Assembly: GCF_003390935.1 (NCBI RefSeq)
Contig: NZ_QNQZ01000007.1
Span: forward strand, 1-64,000
From: Lewinella sp. IMCC34191
Lineage (GTDB): Bacteria > Bacteroidota > Bacteroidia > Chitinophagales > Saprospiraceae
Length of the DNA stretch: 64,000 nucleotides
Reading direction: 5' to 3'
A model generated the notes under the pieces. That model saw nothing but the letters and a program-made list of their open reading frames with translations. It was not told where the DNA came from and did no database searches. Numbering within the stretch: position 1 is the first letter of the stretch; each line of letters opens with the position of its first letter. A program made the translations under genes and the position numbers. Shown here piece by piece: positions 48,187 through 59,078 of this stretch.

Positions 48187-48659
48187 GATGATGGATTTAG
48201 AATGGATTTGAGTTTGGTTCTGGCGCGATGCAGCTTCACGCCTGCGTTGTTGGCGGTGATGCCGAGTACCTCTCCGATCTCTTTCAGCGACAGGTCTTCG
48301 AGGTACAGCGCGAGTAGCGCCCGGTCCGAACGGGGTAATTGACGAATAGCGGTAAAGAGCCGCTCCAGAGCGGGATCTTCGTTATTTGGGGCCGGGGGCT
48401 CCGGTAGGGTGGTCGGGTAAAAGAGCCGAAGGGTCCTCCGCCGGAACCGGCCCAATGCGGTATTCAGGGCAACCCGGTACAGCCAGGTAGAGAAAGCGCT
48501 ATCGCCGCGGTAAGACGGGTAGGCCTTCCACAACTGGTAGGTGATTTCCTGTTGCAGGTCCAGCCGGTCTTCGGTGCGGTCGGCATAGATCCGGCTCACC
48601 TTCACGAGGATGCCCCGGTGTTGCCGTAAATGGTGCAGGAAGGTTGCTTCGCTTTGCAT
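48183..48659 (-). CDS. ECF-type RNA polymerase sigma factor
   Basis: A 158-aa sigma factor with region 2 (EDRLDLQQEITYQLWKAYPSYRGDSAFSTWLYRVALNTALGRFRR) and region 4 (LYLEDLSLKEIGEVLGITANNAGVKLHRARTKLK). It is coupled to a membrane protein that may regulate it. A dispersed repeat lies upstream in the divergent gap. Confidence 0.92.
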   Translation of the reverse strand: MQSEATFLHHLRQHRGILVKVSRIYADRTEDRLDLQQEITYQLWKAYPSYRGDSAFSTWLYRVALNTALGRFRRRTLRLFYPTTLPEPPAPNNEDPALERLFTAIRQLPRSDRALLALYLEDLSLKEIGEVLGITANNAGVKLHRARTKLKSILNPSS

Positions 48660-48750
48660 AACGACGGGTAAGTTGCCGAAAGCGGGATAATCTTACATTT
48701 GGAATGGAATTTCTTCGGTAGTGGCTCCTCCTGCAGTGAATCAGCTTTAT

Positions 48751-48766
48751 ACCTGCGCTCCGCCGC
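48751..48766 (+). repeat. Dispersed 16-bp repeat, copy 7, divergent intergenic region
   Basis: Exact core match 33 bases before the DUF885 gene start. Confidence 0.85.
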
Positions 48767-48799
48767 CCATCTTTCGTAAGCCCCTAAGCCAAATTATTT

Positions 48800-50578
48800 A
48801 TGCGCTTCCTTCTCCTGTTAGTATGCCTGTCCGTATTCGCCTGTGAAAACGACCCGCCGGAAACTGAGCGGGAGGTGGACACGCAGGCGGCAACCGCCTT
48901 TGATGAGCTACTAACCACTTATCATGAGGGGCGGCTGCAACTGAGCCCCGTCGAGGCAACTATGCTGGGCGATGACCGCTACAACGACCGGCTGCCGAAT
49001 AACCTGACCGAGCAGTACAAGGCCGAAAGCCGCGGCTTCTACCAGGATTACCTCAACCGGCTGAATGGTATCGACCGGTCCGTGCTAGGCGAAACCCAGC
49101 AGGTGAGCTACGATGTGCTGGAGTGGGAGCTGAACATCGCGCTACAGGGCGCGGACTTCACCACCGAGTTGTTGCCCCTGGATCAATTTACCGGTCCCCA
49201 CCTAATGATCGGCCAGCTGGCCAGCGGGCAAGGCGCCCAACCCTTCAACACCGTCGAGGACTACGACAACTGGTTGGCGCGGGCCGAGGACTTTGCCGTG
49301 CTGATGGACACCGCCCGACTAAATATGGAACGGGGCGCCGCCAAGGGGTACCTGCTACCCCGCGCCCTGGCCCTGAAGCTCCTGCCCCAGCTGGAATCCA
49401 TGGCGGCCGAGCCGGTAGAAGAGCACCTGTTCTACGGGCCGGCAACTATGATCCCGGACTCCTTTCCCACGGAGGAGCGCGAACGGCTACAGGGAGCTTT
49501 CCGGGGCATGGTGGGGCAGCGCATGATCCCGCTATTCACCGATCTGGCGAGCTACGTCCGCGACGCGTACATCCCCCAGGCCCGCGAAACCAGTGGCATC
49601 GACGCCATACCGAACGGCGAGGCCTACTACAATCACTTGATTAAGCTTTACACCACGACTGATATGACGGCCGACGAGATCCATCAATTGGGGCTGAGCG
49701 AAGTAGCACGCATCCGCGAGGAAATGGAGGGCGTAAAGGAACAGGTCGGCTTCGACGGGGACCTGCAGGCCTTCTTCGACTACGTTCGCACCAACGCCGA
49801 CCTCATGCCCTTCGACCAGCCGGAGGAGGTGATTGCCAACTTCGAAGCCATCCACGAGCGGATGCAACCGCAGCTCGAGCGGCTCTTCAACAAGACACCG
49901 AAGACTGAATTCGAGGTTCGGCGCACGGAGTCCTTCCGGGAGGCGAGTGCCTCGGCGGAGTACAACCCCGGCAGCCAGGATGGATCGCGCCCGGGGATCT
50001 TCTACGTGCCGATCCCTAGCGTGGAGGAATACAACGTCTTCAGCGACGAGGATCTCTTCCTGCACGAGGCCATTCCCGGTCACCACTACCAGTTCAGCCT
50101 GCAGCAGGAGAACGAGGAGCTGCCCGCCTTCCGGCGTAATCTTTGGTACAGTGCCTACGGCGAAGGCTGGGCGCTGTATTCGGAAAGCCTGGGCAAGGAA
50201 CTTGGACTTTACGAAGATCCCTTCCAGTACTTCGGCATGTTGAGTGCGGAGATGCACCGTGCCATCCGGCTAGTAGTCGATACCGGAATCCATAGTAAGG
50301 GCTGGAGTCGGGAACAGGCCATCCAGTACAGCCTGGAGAACGAGGCCGAGGGAGAGGCCAGCATCATCGCCGAGATCGAGCGATACATGGCGATGCCGGC
50401 CCAGGCGCTGAGCTATAAAGTCGGGCAACTCAAGATCCGCGAACTCCGGGCTCGTGCCGAGGAGGCACTGGGTAATGGCTTCGACATCAAGGCATTCCAC
50501 GACTTGGTACTGGAGGGCGGCTGCGTGCCGCTGGCGGTGCTGGAGCGGAAGGTGGATGCGTGGATCGCGGCGGCTTAA
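48800..50578 (+). CDS. DUF885 family lipoprotein, putative metallopeptidase
   Basis: A 592-aa envelope protein with lipobox LSVFAC. The zinc motif HEAIPGHH (about 424-431) and the downstream [14 protein letters not shown] (Glu ligand) match DUF885 proteins, thought to be gluzincin-like peptidases. The substrate is unknown. Confidence 0.88.
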   Translation: MRFLLLLVCLSVFACENDPPETEREVDTQAATAFDELLTTYHEGRLQLSPVEATMLGDDRYNDRLPNNLTEQYKAESRGFYQDYLNRLNGIDRSVLGETQQVSYDVLEWELNIALQGADFTTELLPLDQFTGPHLMIGQLASGQGAQPFNTVEDYDNWLARAEDFAVLMDTARLNMERGAAKGYLLPRALALKLLPQLESMAAEPVEEHLFYGPATMIPDSFPTEERERLQGAFRGMVGQRMIPLFTDLASYVRDAYIPQARETSGIDAIPNGEAYYNHLIKLYTTTDMTADEIHQLGLSEVARIREEMEGVKEQVGFDGDLQAFFDYVRTNADLMPFDQPEEVIANFEAIHERMQPQLERLFNKTPKTEFEVRRTESFREASASAEYNPGSQDGSRPGIFYVPIPSVEEYNVFSDEDLFLHEAIPGHHYQFSLQQENEELPAFRRNLWYSAYGEGWALYSESLGKELGLYEDPFQYFGMLSAEMHRAIRLVVDTGIHSKGWSREQAIQYSLENEAEGEASIIAEIERYMAMPAQALSYKVGQLKIRELRARAEEALGNGFDIKAFHDLVLEGGCVPLAVLERKVDAWIAAA

Positions 50579-50672
50579 ATCAGCGTTTCCCGGCTTGGAG
50601 GGCGCTCAATCTGAGATTTGGCAAGGGCCGGCATGCTCCAAGGTCGAGATGATACCCGGTGGTATTGCCCCG

Positions 50673-53480
50673 CTAATTCAACTTGACCGGCTCCCCAAAG
50701 CCCAGTTCACCCAACCGGGGCAGCTGCGTTTCAGCGTCACCCACGATAAGCCAGATCATCCGCTCGGGCTGTAGGTAGGTGGAGGCGAGTTCACTGATCC
50801 GCTCGCGGGTCATACCGCGGACCACCGCTTCCCGCTCGGCCAAATAATCGACATCCCAACCGTAGGTGCTGAGGTTCTCGAGAATGCCAAGCTTGGCCCC
50901 CGCCGTTTCGAAAGCCCGGGCGTTGGACCGTGTAAGGAAGCTTTGCGTGGTTTCCAGGTCCTGCTCGCTGAAGGTGTCGGGGTAGCCATCCAGGATGGCC
51001 TTAATGGCCTCGGTGGCTTCGAGCGTTACGTTGCTGCGTACCCCGGTTCCGATCTGGAAGGTTCCGTTGTCCGTCGAACCGGTAAAGCCCGAACGAATGC
51101 CGTACGTGTACCCCTTGCCTTCCCGCAGATCCTGCGTGAGCCGGGAAGCGAAGCCGCCGCCGCCAAGGATGTAGTTCATTACGGTGGCGGGGTAGTAGTC
51201 GTCGTCCGTTGCCGCCAGGGCTGGGTTACCGATCAGCAGGACGGATTGCTTGGCGCCCGGTACGTCGTAGAAGTATACGCGTGCCGTATCGACGGAGGGA
51301 ACGGCCGGCCAGTCGGTGGGCGGGACTTCCCGGGCTCCCCACCGATCCGTGAGGTCTTTCAGGGCGGCAATGGCCTCGGTCTCGTCGAGCGCACCTACCA
51401 GGTGAAAGTTGCTGACGTTGGGGGAAAGGAAGCGTTCGTAGTAGGTTTTCAAATCCGCCATGGTGATCTCCGATACGGAAGCCTCGGTACCCCGAATATT
51501 GCGGCTGCGAATGTCATTTTCCGCGTACAGCAGCTGATCCCACTGGTTTGCAGCGATTGCGTTGGGCTCGGCCTTGTCCTGCTCCAGGCGACTGAGCGTT
51601 TCCAGGCGGACGAGCTCCATCTCGTCGGTATCCCAACGCGGCTCGAGTAGTATTTCCGTGAGCAGGTCGATGGTGGCGGGATAATTGCGGGCCAGGGTCG
51701 TACCGGAAACGGTAAGTGATTTGGTGCCCGCCCGAACGTTGATGCTGGCCCCGAGTAGTTCGATAGCATTCTCGAGCTCCGCCGGAGTCTTCGTTTTCGT
51801 TCCGCGCGTCATCATCTCTGCCAGGAAGTAAGCGACGCCTGGCTTATCCAGCGAATCACGGAGCTGACCGCCTTCTATGACCAGGGTAAAGTTGACGAGC
51901 GGTACCTCGTCGTTTTCCACGCCGTAGACGGTAAGCCCGTTGGCCAGTTCCTGCTGATAGATTTCCGGGGTGGTGATGGGTAGTTCCTCGCCGAATTCGG
52001 GCTCCTCCGACCGGTCGAAGGTGGATGGGGTAGGGGTGTACTGCGCCGATTCGGATGGGTCGACTTCCTCCTCCGCACCGGTCTCGATCTTCTCTTCCAC
52101 GACTTCGGCGCGGGTACTCTCGGATAGCATTAATTCCGACTGCCCGAGCGGAACGAAGCTGGTAGCCACGTAGGGTTTTCCCTGGATGTACGTTTCGTAA
52201 ACCCGGCGTACGTCATCCGCGGTCACGTCCAGGATGTTTTGAATATCGTCTTCCACGAATCCTGGGTCGCCGGCGAAGATGTTGTACTGCGCCAGTTGAA
52301 AGCCCTTGCCCAATACGCTCGATAGCCCGGCGTAGAAGCGCGTTTCCTGTCCGGCCTTGATGCGCTGGAGGTCCGCGGCGGGTATACCATTCTCCTCGAA
52401 GCGGGCGAAGGCCTCCCGTACCGCGGCCCATACCGAATCCAGCGGGGTGTCGGCGAAGGCGCGCACCTGCAGGCGGGCATCACCGGCCAATTCGGAGTTG
52501 TAGCCGTAAAAGCCGACGTCCGGTGCCAGCTTTTTCTCTTCCACGATCACCTCATTAAGCGGTGCTTCCTTACCATCCGAGAGGTACTGCAACAATACGT
52601 CCAGCGCGTAGGCATCCGGCGTATACTGAGGAACGGTAGGCCACACCATGGTAAGTTGCGGCAGCCGGGCGAAGTTGTCTTCGTGGAAGAGCCGCACGCT
52701 TTCCGCCAGTTCGGCGGGTTGCGCGGGCAGCGGCTCGATGGGCTCCCCGGCGGGTATCTCCGCGAAGTATTTCTCCACGAGGCTACGCGCCCGGGCGGGC
52801 TCGAAGTTACCGCTGACCACCAGGGTCACGTTGTTGGGGACATACCAGCGCCGGAAAAATTCTTTGACGTCGGCCAGCGTGGCGTTTTGCAAGTCCTCCA
52901 GAGAGCCGATCACCTGCCAACTGTAGGGATGGCCGGCGGGGTAGAGGTTCTTGTCGATGACGTAGTTGTTGTGCCCGTAGGGCCGGTTGTCCACGCCCTG
53001 GCGCTTCTCGTTTTTGACGACCTGCTTTTCCTTCGCGAGGACGGGCTCCGTCACCGTATTGATGAACCACCCCAGCTTATCCGCTTCGGCCCAGATCATC
53101 TTCTCCAGGGCGTCACTCGGAACCGTCTGGAAGTAGTTCGTTCGGTCGCGGCTCGTTGAACCGTTCGCTCCGCTACCACCGATGCGGGCGCTCATTTTGT
53201 CCAGTCCGCCCTTTCCCAGGTTTTCCGACTCGAGAAAGAGTAGGTGCTCGAAGAGGTGGGCGAAGCCGGTACGTCCCTCCTTCTCCCGGGCCGAGCCGAC
53301 GTGAGCGGTGAGCGCCACGGCAACCACCGGGTCGGAGGTATCTACGTGCAGCACTACCTCCAGGCCATTGTCCAGACTAAATTTCGTGAAAGGAACGGAG
53401 AAGCTGGTACTGTCAACCGCCTGCCCCGTACACGGCAGGGTGAGGAGAACGACGGCCAGGAGGGAAAGGAAGCATTTCAT
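50673..53480 (-). CDS. M16-family (insulinase-type) zinc peptidase, two-domain
   Basis: A 935-aa secreted peptidase from ATG 53480 with signal peptide (LSLLAVVLLTLPCTGQ). The N-terminal half has the inverted zinc motif HLFEH (about 80) and the distal Glu region. The C-terminal half (about 480-930) is a homologous domain without the motif, as in paired M16 enzymes. It lies 26 bases after the BNR-repeat gene. Confidence 0.92.
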   Translation of the reverse strand: MKCFLSLLAVVLLTLPCTGQAVDSTSFSVPFTKFSLDNGLEVVLHVDTSDPVVAVALTAHVGSAREKEGRTGFAHLFEHLLFLESENLGKGGLDKMSARIGGSGANGSTSRDRTNYFQTVPSDALEKMIWAEADKLGWFINTVTEPVLAKEKQVVKNEKRQGVDNRPYGHNNYVIDKNLYPAGHPYSWQVIGSLEDLQNATLADVKEFFRRWYVPNNVTLVVSGNFEPARARSLVEKYFAEIPAGEPIEPLPAQPAELAESVRLFHEDNFARLPQLTMVWPTVPQYTPDAYALDVLLQYLSDGKEAPLNEVIVEEKKLAPDVGFYGYNSELAGDARLQVRAFADTPLDSVWAAVREAFARFEENGIPAADLQRIKAGQETRFYAGLSSVLGKGFQLAQYNIFAGDPGFVEDDIQNILDVTADDVRRVYETYIQGKPYVATSFVPLGQSELMLSESTRAEVVEEKIETGAEEEVDPSESAQYTPTPSTFDRSEEPEFGEELPITTPEIYQQELANGLTVYGVENDEVPLVNFTLVIEGGQLRDSLDKPGVAYFLAEMMTRGTKTKTPAELENAIELLGASINVRAGTKSLTVSGTTLARNYPATIDLLTEILLEPRWDTDEMELVRLETLSRLEQDKAEPNAIAANQWDQLLYAENDIRSRNIRGTEASVSEITMADLKTYYERFLSPNVSNFHLVGALDETEAIAALKDLTDRWGAREVPPTDWPAVPSVDTARVYFYDVPGAKQSVLLIGNPALAATDDDYYPATVMNYILGGGGFASRLTQDLREGKGYTYGIRSGFTGSTDNGTFQIGTGVRSNVTLEATEAIKAILDGYPDTFSEQDLETTQSFLTRSNARAFETAGAKLGILENLSTYGWDVDYLAEREAVVRGMTRERISELASTYLQPERMIWLIVGDAETQLPRLGELGFGEPVKLN

Positions 53481-53506
53481 TTGGTAGGCTTTTGGGTATC
53501 GTAAAG

Positions 53507-56500
53507 CTACCGCATAGTTTCCTCGTCGGCCGGGGGAACGATGACGGCCGGCAGATCCAGTTCGCGGTATGTTGCATTGTAGTCGGCTACTTCTCCGTCG
53601 ATGATACGGTCCAGGACCTGCCGATAATTCTGCCAGTCGCTTTGCAGTTCTTCCATGCGCTGCTTTGCTCCTTCGGTGACTACCGGCACCGGTCCGTCGA
53701 CCCGGCTTTTCAGATCCATGAACTCGGCGTTGAGGCGGTTCGGGAAGTTGACGACGTCCTGGAAGGTCTTCTGATCGGGTTGGATCAGGTTTTCTTCCCA
53801 TTCCGTGATGCGCTCAATGATGTCTTTGCCTTTCGCTACCAGGTCGTCCGTGCCGGACATATCGGCGACATTTTCGTTGAGTGCCTTCACCTGCATACGG
53901 ACCCGGCGTAGTCGGTTGACGGCGCGGTGAATGTCCCGCGCACCTTCCTCGGCTCCTTCCAGGATCGCTTCCTGGTCGGCGTAGGCCTGTGGACCGGCAT
54001 CCAGACTGGGATCGGCCTTGACCTCTACCGTGGCGGTGACCGTATCCTCCGGGCTCGCCAAACGGAGGGTGTACGTGCCGGGAGCCACGAGCCCTCCCCG
54101 GTAGTCACCGAGTACGAAGATGCCCTCCACCGGAGGGAGGGTTTCGCGGCGTAGGTCCCAGTTGAAGCGGTTCAGTCCTTCTTCGGTAGGCAGGGCCGTG
54201 GGGGCGGGCGGGCCGCCGGGCCAGCTTTTTCCCTTCTTCGGTTGACTGCTGTACCGGCGGATGACATCCCCCGCGGCATTGACTACCTCCAGCGTGAGTT
54301 CGGTGGTATCCATTTCGGTGGGGAGATAGTAATCGAAGGTCACGCCGGCGGCGGCATTTTCTCCCTCGCCGGCCTCCATTCCGCCACCGGAGCTGAGGGT
54401 GTAGCGGTAGGTGGGCTTGGGGTCGAAGATGCTGAGATTATCGGGCAACTCGCTACCCGTTTGCTGGAGAGCACCCAGATCATCCAGAATCCAGAAGGCC
54501 CGGCCGGAGGTGGCCACGATGAGATCGTTGTCGGCAATGGTCAGGTCCAGGATAGGAACGTCCGGCAAGTTGAATCGCGGCTTTTCCCAACTACCGCCAC
54601 CGTCGAAGGATAGGTATAGCCCGCGTTCGGTGCCGGCGTAGAGTAGATCGGGGCGTTCGGGGTCTTCGCGGATAACCCGGACGAATTCGTTCGGACCGAA
54701 GTCATCACCGATGCTTTCCCAGCTGGCGCCGTAGTCAGTCGTCCGGTAGGCCTCGGGGGTGAAGTCATCGAATTTATAATTGGTCACCGCCAGGTAGGCG
54801 GTCCCAGGGTTGGAGGGAGAAACCTCGATGGCGTTGACCAGCTTTTCCCCCATGCCCTTGGGCGTGATTTCTGTCCAGTCGCCTCCGTCGTCGCGGGTGA
54901 GCCACACGCGGCCGTCGTCCGTACCTACCCACAGCTGGCCGGCCTGGTGGGGGCTGGCGACCATATAGGTGATGGTGCCGTAGATCTCGCCACCCGCGCC
55001 TTCGTTGGTGAAGGGGGCACCCCCGTCGACGAGCTTGGAGGTGTCGTTGCGGGTCAGGTCGGGGCTGATCTCTTGCCAGCTGCGACCCATATCGGTGCTC
55101 TTCAGCACTTTGTTGCCGCCGTGGTAGAAGACGCTGCGGTCCTGGGGGGAAGTGACGATGGGTGCGTTCCAGTTGAAGCGGTACTTCATCTCGGAGGGTG
55201 AGGCAGCCAGACCCGCTACGGGGGTGGCCATCACGTCGACCTCGGTGCCCGTTTTTGAATCGTAAACGGAGATGTTACCCTGATAACTGCCACCCATCAC
55301 GTAGCGCGGATCTTCGGGGTCGAAGGCCAGGAAGGCGCTTTCCCCGCCGGCCGTGGGATGCCAGTCGGAGGTGCCGATACCACCGACGCGGGTCCGGCTG
55401 ACGATGTCGACCGTACTGTTGTCCTGCTGCCCGCCGTAGATGCGGTAGGGGACTTGCTCGTCCGTGGTCACCCGGTAGAACTGGGCGGTGGGTTGGTTAT
55501 CCTGGCTGCTCCAGCTCTTCCCGCCGTTGAAGGTGATGGCCGCGCCGCCGTCGTTACCCAGGATCATATTATCGGGGTTTTCCGGGTTGATCCAGAGGTC
55601 GTGTTGGTCGCCGTGATTGACCGAGATCGTGGAGAAGCTGGCGCCTCCATCGATGGAGTGCAGCACCGGGGCGTTGAGCACGTATACCTCATTGGGATTT
55701 ACCGGATCGGCGAAGATCTCGATGTAGTACCAGGCGCGGGCCACGGTGACGCGGTCGCTGTTGACCTGCCGCCAGTTCTTTCCGCCGTCGTCGCTGCGGT
55801 AGACGCCTCCTTTATCGCCTTCCGCCTCGATGTTGGCGTAAACACGGTTCGGCATGGCCGGACTGACGGACACCGCCACTTTCCCCAGTGTGTCGGGTAG
55901 CCCTTCCGTGAGTTGTTCCCAGCTGTCGCCGCCATCTATGGATTTATAGATGCCGCTGCCCGGTCCGCCGCTCCGTACTTGCCACGGGTAGCGACGGTGG
56001 TCCCACATGCCAACGTAGAGAATACGCGGATTGCTGGGGTCCATACTGAGGTCGGCCGCGCCGGTGGTGGCGTCCACATAGAACACTTGTTCCCAGTTTT
56101 GCCCGCCGTCCGTGCTTCGGTAGATGCCCCTGACTTCGCTATCCCCGTGTACGGCACCCTGAACGGCTACGAGCACGTGGTCCGGGTCCTTGGGGTGCAC
56201 GACGATCTCCGAGATGTGGCGGCTATCTTCCAGGCCGATGTGTTGCCAGGTATCCCCGCCGTCGAGCGATTTATACACACCATCACCCGGGGAGGTCATG
56301 ACCCCGCGTACCGCATGCTCGCCGGTGCCGGCGTAGATGACATTCGGGTCGCTGGCTGCTACTACGAGTGCCCCGATGGAACCGGTATTCAGTTGCCCGT
56401 CGGAGATGTTGCGCCAGCTCTGGCCTGCGTCGTCGCTGCGGAAGATGCCCCCGCCCACGCCGCCGAAATAGTAGCGCAGCGGCTGCCCGGGAACACCTGT

Positions 56501-56659
56501 CACGGCATTAGTCCGGCCGCCGCGGAAGGGGCCGATGTTGCGAAATTCCAGTGCCTTGAAGCGTTCACTGCGGGTTGTATCGGTGGCACCCTGTCCGACA
56601 AGCGGCAGGTAGCTGACCAAAGCAAGCAACAATATAATGAGGGTCGCGCGGGATTTCAT
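53507..56659 (-). CDS. BNR/sortilin-like beta-propeller secreted protein
   Basis: A 1050-aa protein from ATG 56659 with signal peptide ([17 protein letters not shown]). Many Asp-box/BNR units ([40 protein letters not shown]) form two propellers, as in VPS10/sortilin-like proteins. The C-terminal 250 residues include an Ig-like stretch and a helical region. Relatives are annotated glycosyl hydrolase, but no catalytic residues are evident. It is probably co-transcribed with the M16 peptidase. Confidence 0.85.
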   Translation of the reverse strand: MKSRATLIILLLALVSYLPLVGQGATDTTRSERFKALEFRNIGPFRGGRTNAVTGVPGQPLRYYFGGVGGGIFRSDDAGQSWRNISDGQLNTGSIGALVVAASDPNVIYAGTGEHAVRGVMTSPGDGVYKSLDGGDTWQHIGLEDSRHISEIVVHPKDPDHVLVAVQGAVHGDSEVRGIYRSTDGGQNWEQVFYVDATTGAADLSMDPSNPRILYVGMWDHRRYPWQVRSGGPGSGIYKSIDGGDSWEQLTEGLPDTLGKVAVSVSPAMPNRVYANIEAEGDKGGVYRSDDGGKNWRQVNSDRVTVARAWYYIEIFADPVNPNEVYVLNAPVLHSIDGGASFSTISVNHGDQHDLWINPENPDNMILGNDGGAAITFNGGKSWSSQDNQPTAQFYRVTTDEQVPYRIYGGQQDNSTVDIVSRTRVGGIGTSDWHPTAGGESAFLAFDPEDPRYVMGGSYQGNISVYDSKTGTEVDVMATPVAGLAASPSEMKYRFNWNAPIVTSPQDRSVFYHGGNKVLKSTDMGRSWQEISPDLTRNDTSKLVDGGAPFTNEGAGGEIYGTITYMVASPHQAGQLWVGTDDGRVWLTRDDGGDWTEITPKGMGEKLVNAIEVSPSNPGTAYLAVTNYKFDDFTPEAYRTTDYGASWESIGDDFGPNEFVRVIREDPERPDLLYAGTERGLYLSFDGGGSWEKPRFNLPDVPILDLTIADNDLIVATSGRAFWILDDLGALQQTGSELPDNLSIFDPKPTYRYTLSSGGGMEAGEGENAAAGVTFDYYLPTEMDTTELTLEVVNAAGDVIRRYSSQPKKGKSWPGGPPAPTALPTEEGLNRFNWDLRRETLPPVEGIFVLGDYRGGLVAPGTYTLRLASPEDTVTATVEVKADPSLDAGPQAYADQEAILEGAEEGARDIHRAVNRLRRVRMQVKALNENVADMSGTDDLVAKGKDIIERITEWEENLIQPDQKTFQDVVNFPNRLNAEFMDLKSRVDGPVPVVTEGAKQRMEELQSDWQNYRQVLDRIIDGEVADYNATYRELDLPAVIVPPADEETMR

Positions 56660-56696
56660 TGTCGGAATTTGCAGGTAATATAAGCCGTGCAATTTG

Positions 56697-56712
56697 GCGG
56701 CGGAGCGCAGGT
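56697..56712 (-). repeat. Dispersed 16-bp repeat, copy 8, upstream of the BNR gene
   Basis: Exact core match 38 bases upstream of the BNR gene start. Confidence 0.85.
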
Positions 56713-56721
56713 AGAAACAGC

Positions 56722-57252
56722 TTACCGATTGTCGGCCTTAATAAATGCATTCAATCCCCGGTACTCCAGCTTTCCGTTCACCGCCTTGAGGTAGTCGTGA
56801 ATCTGGACGGCCTTTTTCGCCCGGCTATCCGGCCGCTTCAGCTTGTCGATTTGGTATAGTAGGTTTCGCTGGTTGCCGGGAGTCAGCGTATGGAAAACTT
56901 CCCGAGCCTCCGGATCCAGCTCCCATAGCTCGGCGACCTCGGGGGGCAGGGGCATACCGTAATCGCTGTCGTCAGGCCGGACTTCCAGTTTGACCATATC
57001 CCCGATCTCCAGCCCGCACTTTTGGCACAGTTGCTTATTGACGGTCATGAAGTAGTCGCCCTTCCCATCGGGCATCAGGCCGGCGTGTATTTCCACGGTG
57101 TCGTTGATCCGGCAGATCACGCGGTTGGCGTTGTGCGGTCGGGCCAGAAGGTCTGCAATCTCCTGGGTCGGGATCAGGAAAACGGTGGAGTAGACACCGG
57201 CGTACTGCGTTCCATCTTCGGCGCGGGTGAGGGGTAGGGTAAGGGTCGGCAT
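56722..57252 (-). CDS. YdeI/OmpD-associated-like protein with DUF1905-type domain
   Basis: A 176-aa protein. The N-terminal part ([47 protein letters not shown]) fits DUF1905, and the end ([33 protein letters not shown]) matches the YdeI/OmpD-associated helical module. The role is unknown. Its product is probably cytoplasmic. Confidence 0.78.
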   Translation of the reverse strand: MPTLTLPLTRAEDGTQYAGVYSTVFLIPTQEIADLLARPHNANRVICRINDTVEIHAGLMPDGKGDYFMTVNKQLCQKCGLEIGDMVKLEVRPDDSDYGMPLPPEVAELWELDPEAREVFHTLTPGNQRNLLYQIDKLKRPDSRAKKAVQIHDYLKAVNGKLEYRGLNAFIKADNR

Positions 57253-57400
57253 GTTTGCTAAGCTAGCGGTCGGACGGGAAATAGTTGGACGGATAGCGGT
57301 TGGGCCGGTAGCCTGCGGAAGTTTACATTGAGTTAAGATGGCGTCGGAGCCTCGTCGGTGCTAAATGACCAAGAGACGACTACGCGGAGCACCTAATCGA

Positions 57401-57408
57401 TAACTTTG
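57401..57408 (+). promoter_or_regulatory. -7 promoter element (TAACTTTG) of the DUF6155 gene
   Basis: Matches TAnnTTTG with six bases before the ATG at 57415, again a near-leaderless arrangement. Confidence 0.45.
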
Positions 57409-57414
57409 CCGCAC

Positions 57415-57924
57415 ATGAAGCGCGATTTCAACAAATACATCAACCACCTGGAGGAAGAGGAGCTCCGGGAAGAGTTACAGCGGCTGTACGCCCGGTTCCC
57501 GGTGCTGAAGGAGTATTACCAGATGGAATTGACTGACCCCCAAAAGGTGGTCGACAAGTACAAAACCGCGCTACGCAAAGCTTTCTTTCCGGCCCGGGGG
57601 CGGGGCAAGCGGGGACGATCGCTATCGCGGAAGCTGATCAAAAAATTCGCGGCGGTATCCATCTTTCCGAAGGACCTGGTAGAACTTCACCTTTACCGGG
57701 CGGAGCTAATGGCCGAGTACATTGCCGCCCGCCGGATCGATAGTGAGGCCTACCACGCGAGCACCGTAAAGGCCTTCGCCGATGCGGCCGCCATGGCCGA
57801 AAAAGAGGTGCTGCTGGATACGTTTGCTGACGGCGCGAGACAACTAACGGAGCTGTTCGAAGGGCAGCGTCGCCATCGCCACTACAGTTTTTACCCTACT
57901 TATCGTCGGTATTGGGAAAACTGA
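57415..57924 (+). CDS. DUF6155-like protein
   Basis: A 169-aa basic helical protein. YINHLEEEELREELQRLYARFPVLKEYYQMEL matches the DUF6155 opening. A Lys/Arg-rich stretch follows (RGRGKRGRSLSRKLIKKF). The function is unknown. The gene's last 29 bases overlap the end of the convergent AraC gene. Confidence 0.72.
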   Translation: MKRDFNKYINHLEEEELREELQRLYARFPVLKEYYQMELTDPQKVVDKYKTALRKAFFPARGRGKRGRSLSRKLIKKFAAVSIFPKDLVELHLYRAELMAEYIAARRIDSEAYHASTVKAFADAAAMAEKEVLLDTFADGARQLTELFEGQRRHRHYSFYPTYRRYWEN

Positions 57925-58825
57925 GCGTGACCTGTTCCTCCTGGTAGGCGCCGGGAGTGCTGCCAAAGTGCTCCCCGAAGATGCGCGTGAAGTAGCTGAC
58001 GCTATTGAAGCCGCAACGTAAGGCGATCTCCCGGATGCTGCGCTGGGGGTCGAGGAGTAGGCTGGCGGCGAGCTTTAATCGCTCGCTGTTGATGAATTCT
58101 ACGGGAGAGCAATCCAGTTCGTTCCGGAAGGCGCGGTAGAATCCCGATTCGCTCATACAGGCGATGCGGCTGAGCTGCGCGACGGTTAGTTTCTCGTCCA
58201 GGTGGTTGCGTACGTAAGTAATGACCGCATCCAGGGGGCTGCGAGTGGCCCGGTCGCCGGCCGAGCGCAGGTGATATTGCCTGGACTCCGACTGCATGAT
58301 GCGAATTAGCAATTCCCGCAGGTGCATGTGCACGAATAGATCTTTGGAAGGGTGCCCCTCGGCGCAGAGGAATACCAGCCGCTGGAGCAATTGCGTGATG
58401 GCGGGTTGCTGCGTAAAGTGAAAATTATAATCGCTGGCCGACCACTCCGAACCGTCGGCCCGGGGGCGTCGCTCGTTCATCAGGCGCAGCACGCTGGCGA
58501 CCTCGTTTTCGTCGATGGCCAGAGCCAGGCATTTGGTGGGCTGACGTTCGGTGGCGTCGGGAAAATCGATGACCATCCGCTCGTTGGCGGGCAGCAGGAT
58601 GGATTCGCCCGGCAGAAAGGCGAAGCCCGGTTCTTCGCGGAGGTGCATGATCTTCCGACCCCGGATCATGCTGGCCAGTACCGGTTGATCAAACTGCAGG
58701 TCAACCGCGTCGGCCGACTCGTGGGTTTCGAAGAGGTTTAGCTCCAGCGATTCCATACTATAGGTCGTCCGGTTTTCCACCAGGGTCTGCAGAGAGGTGC
58801 TACGTAATTCGTCGATTTGAAGCAT
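57896..58825 (-). CDS. AraC-family transcriptional regulator
   Basis: A 309-aa regulator with an AraC_N-type sensor domain (about 15-190) and a C-terminal double HTH (about 210-300; VAQLSRIACMSESGFYRAFR; REIALRCGFNSVSYFTRIFGEHFG). It is divergent from aldehyde dehydrogenase and DUF779, the usual context for regulators of alcohol/aldehyde oxidation. YHLRSAGD before the HTH is encoded by a degenerate dispersed repeat copy. Confidence 0.92.
   Translation of the reverse strand: MLQIDELRSTSLQTLVENRTTYSMESLELNLFETHESADAVDLQFDQPVLASMIRGRKIMHLREEPGFAFLPGESILLPANERMVIDFPDATERQPTKCLALAIDENEVASVLRLMNERRPRADGSEWSASDYNFHFTQQPAITQLLQRLVFLCAEGHPSKDLFVHMHLRELLIRIMQSESRQYHLRSAGDRATRSPLDAVITYVRNHLDEKLTVAQLSRIACMSESGFYRAFRNELDCSPVEFINSERLKLAASLLLDPQRSIREIALRCGFNSVSYFTRIFGEHFGSTPGAYQEEQVTLSFPNTDDK
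58257..58272 (-). repeat. Dispersed repeat, degenerate copy (two mismatches) inside the AraC gene
   Basis: 14 of 16 core bases match. In the gene it gives LRSAG, similar to LRSAA in the tricorn-like gene. Confidence 0.45.
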
Positions 58826-58914
58826 ACGGTAACAATACAGAATATAGGGGCTAGTTGATCAAGATAGACCCTATATAATTATGGCATTGTCGCGATTAGT
58901 GGAAGGATTATAGC

Positions 58915-58946
58915 ATTCTGCAAGTGGAATGCAGGATTGTGCAAGT
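58915..58946 (+). promoter_or_regulatory. Direct repeat, candidate AraC-regulator operator
   Basis: ATTCTGCAAGT (58915-58925) and ATTGTGCAAGT (58936-58946) are 21 bp apart, two helical turns, as in AraC-type half-sites. They lie just before a possible promoter (TTTG at 58947, TACTTTG at 58966) of the aldehyde dehydrogenase gene. Confidence 0.55.
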
Positions 58947-59009
58947 TTTGGTAAGAGGTATAGGGTACTTTGGATATTACAACAGCACGAGACGATTGGA
59001 CAGGATTCT

Positions 59010-59025
59010 ACCTGCGCTCCGCCGC
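59010..59025 (+). repeat. Dispersed 16-bp repeat, copy 9, aldehyde dehydrogenase leader
   Basis: Exact core match 54 bases before the start codon, probably within the transcribed leader. Confidence 0.85.
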
Positions 59026-59078
59026 CCAATTCCACCTGTGCCTTGCTACGCTTTTAACTATTAACCAAACAAACGATC

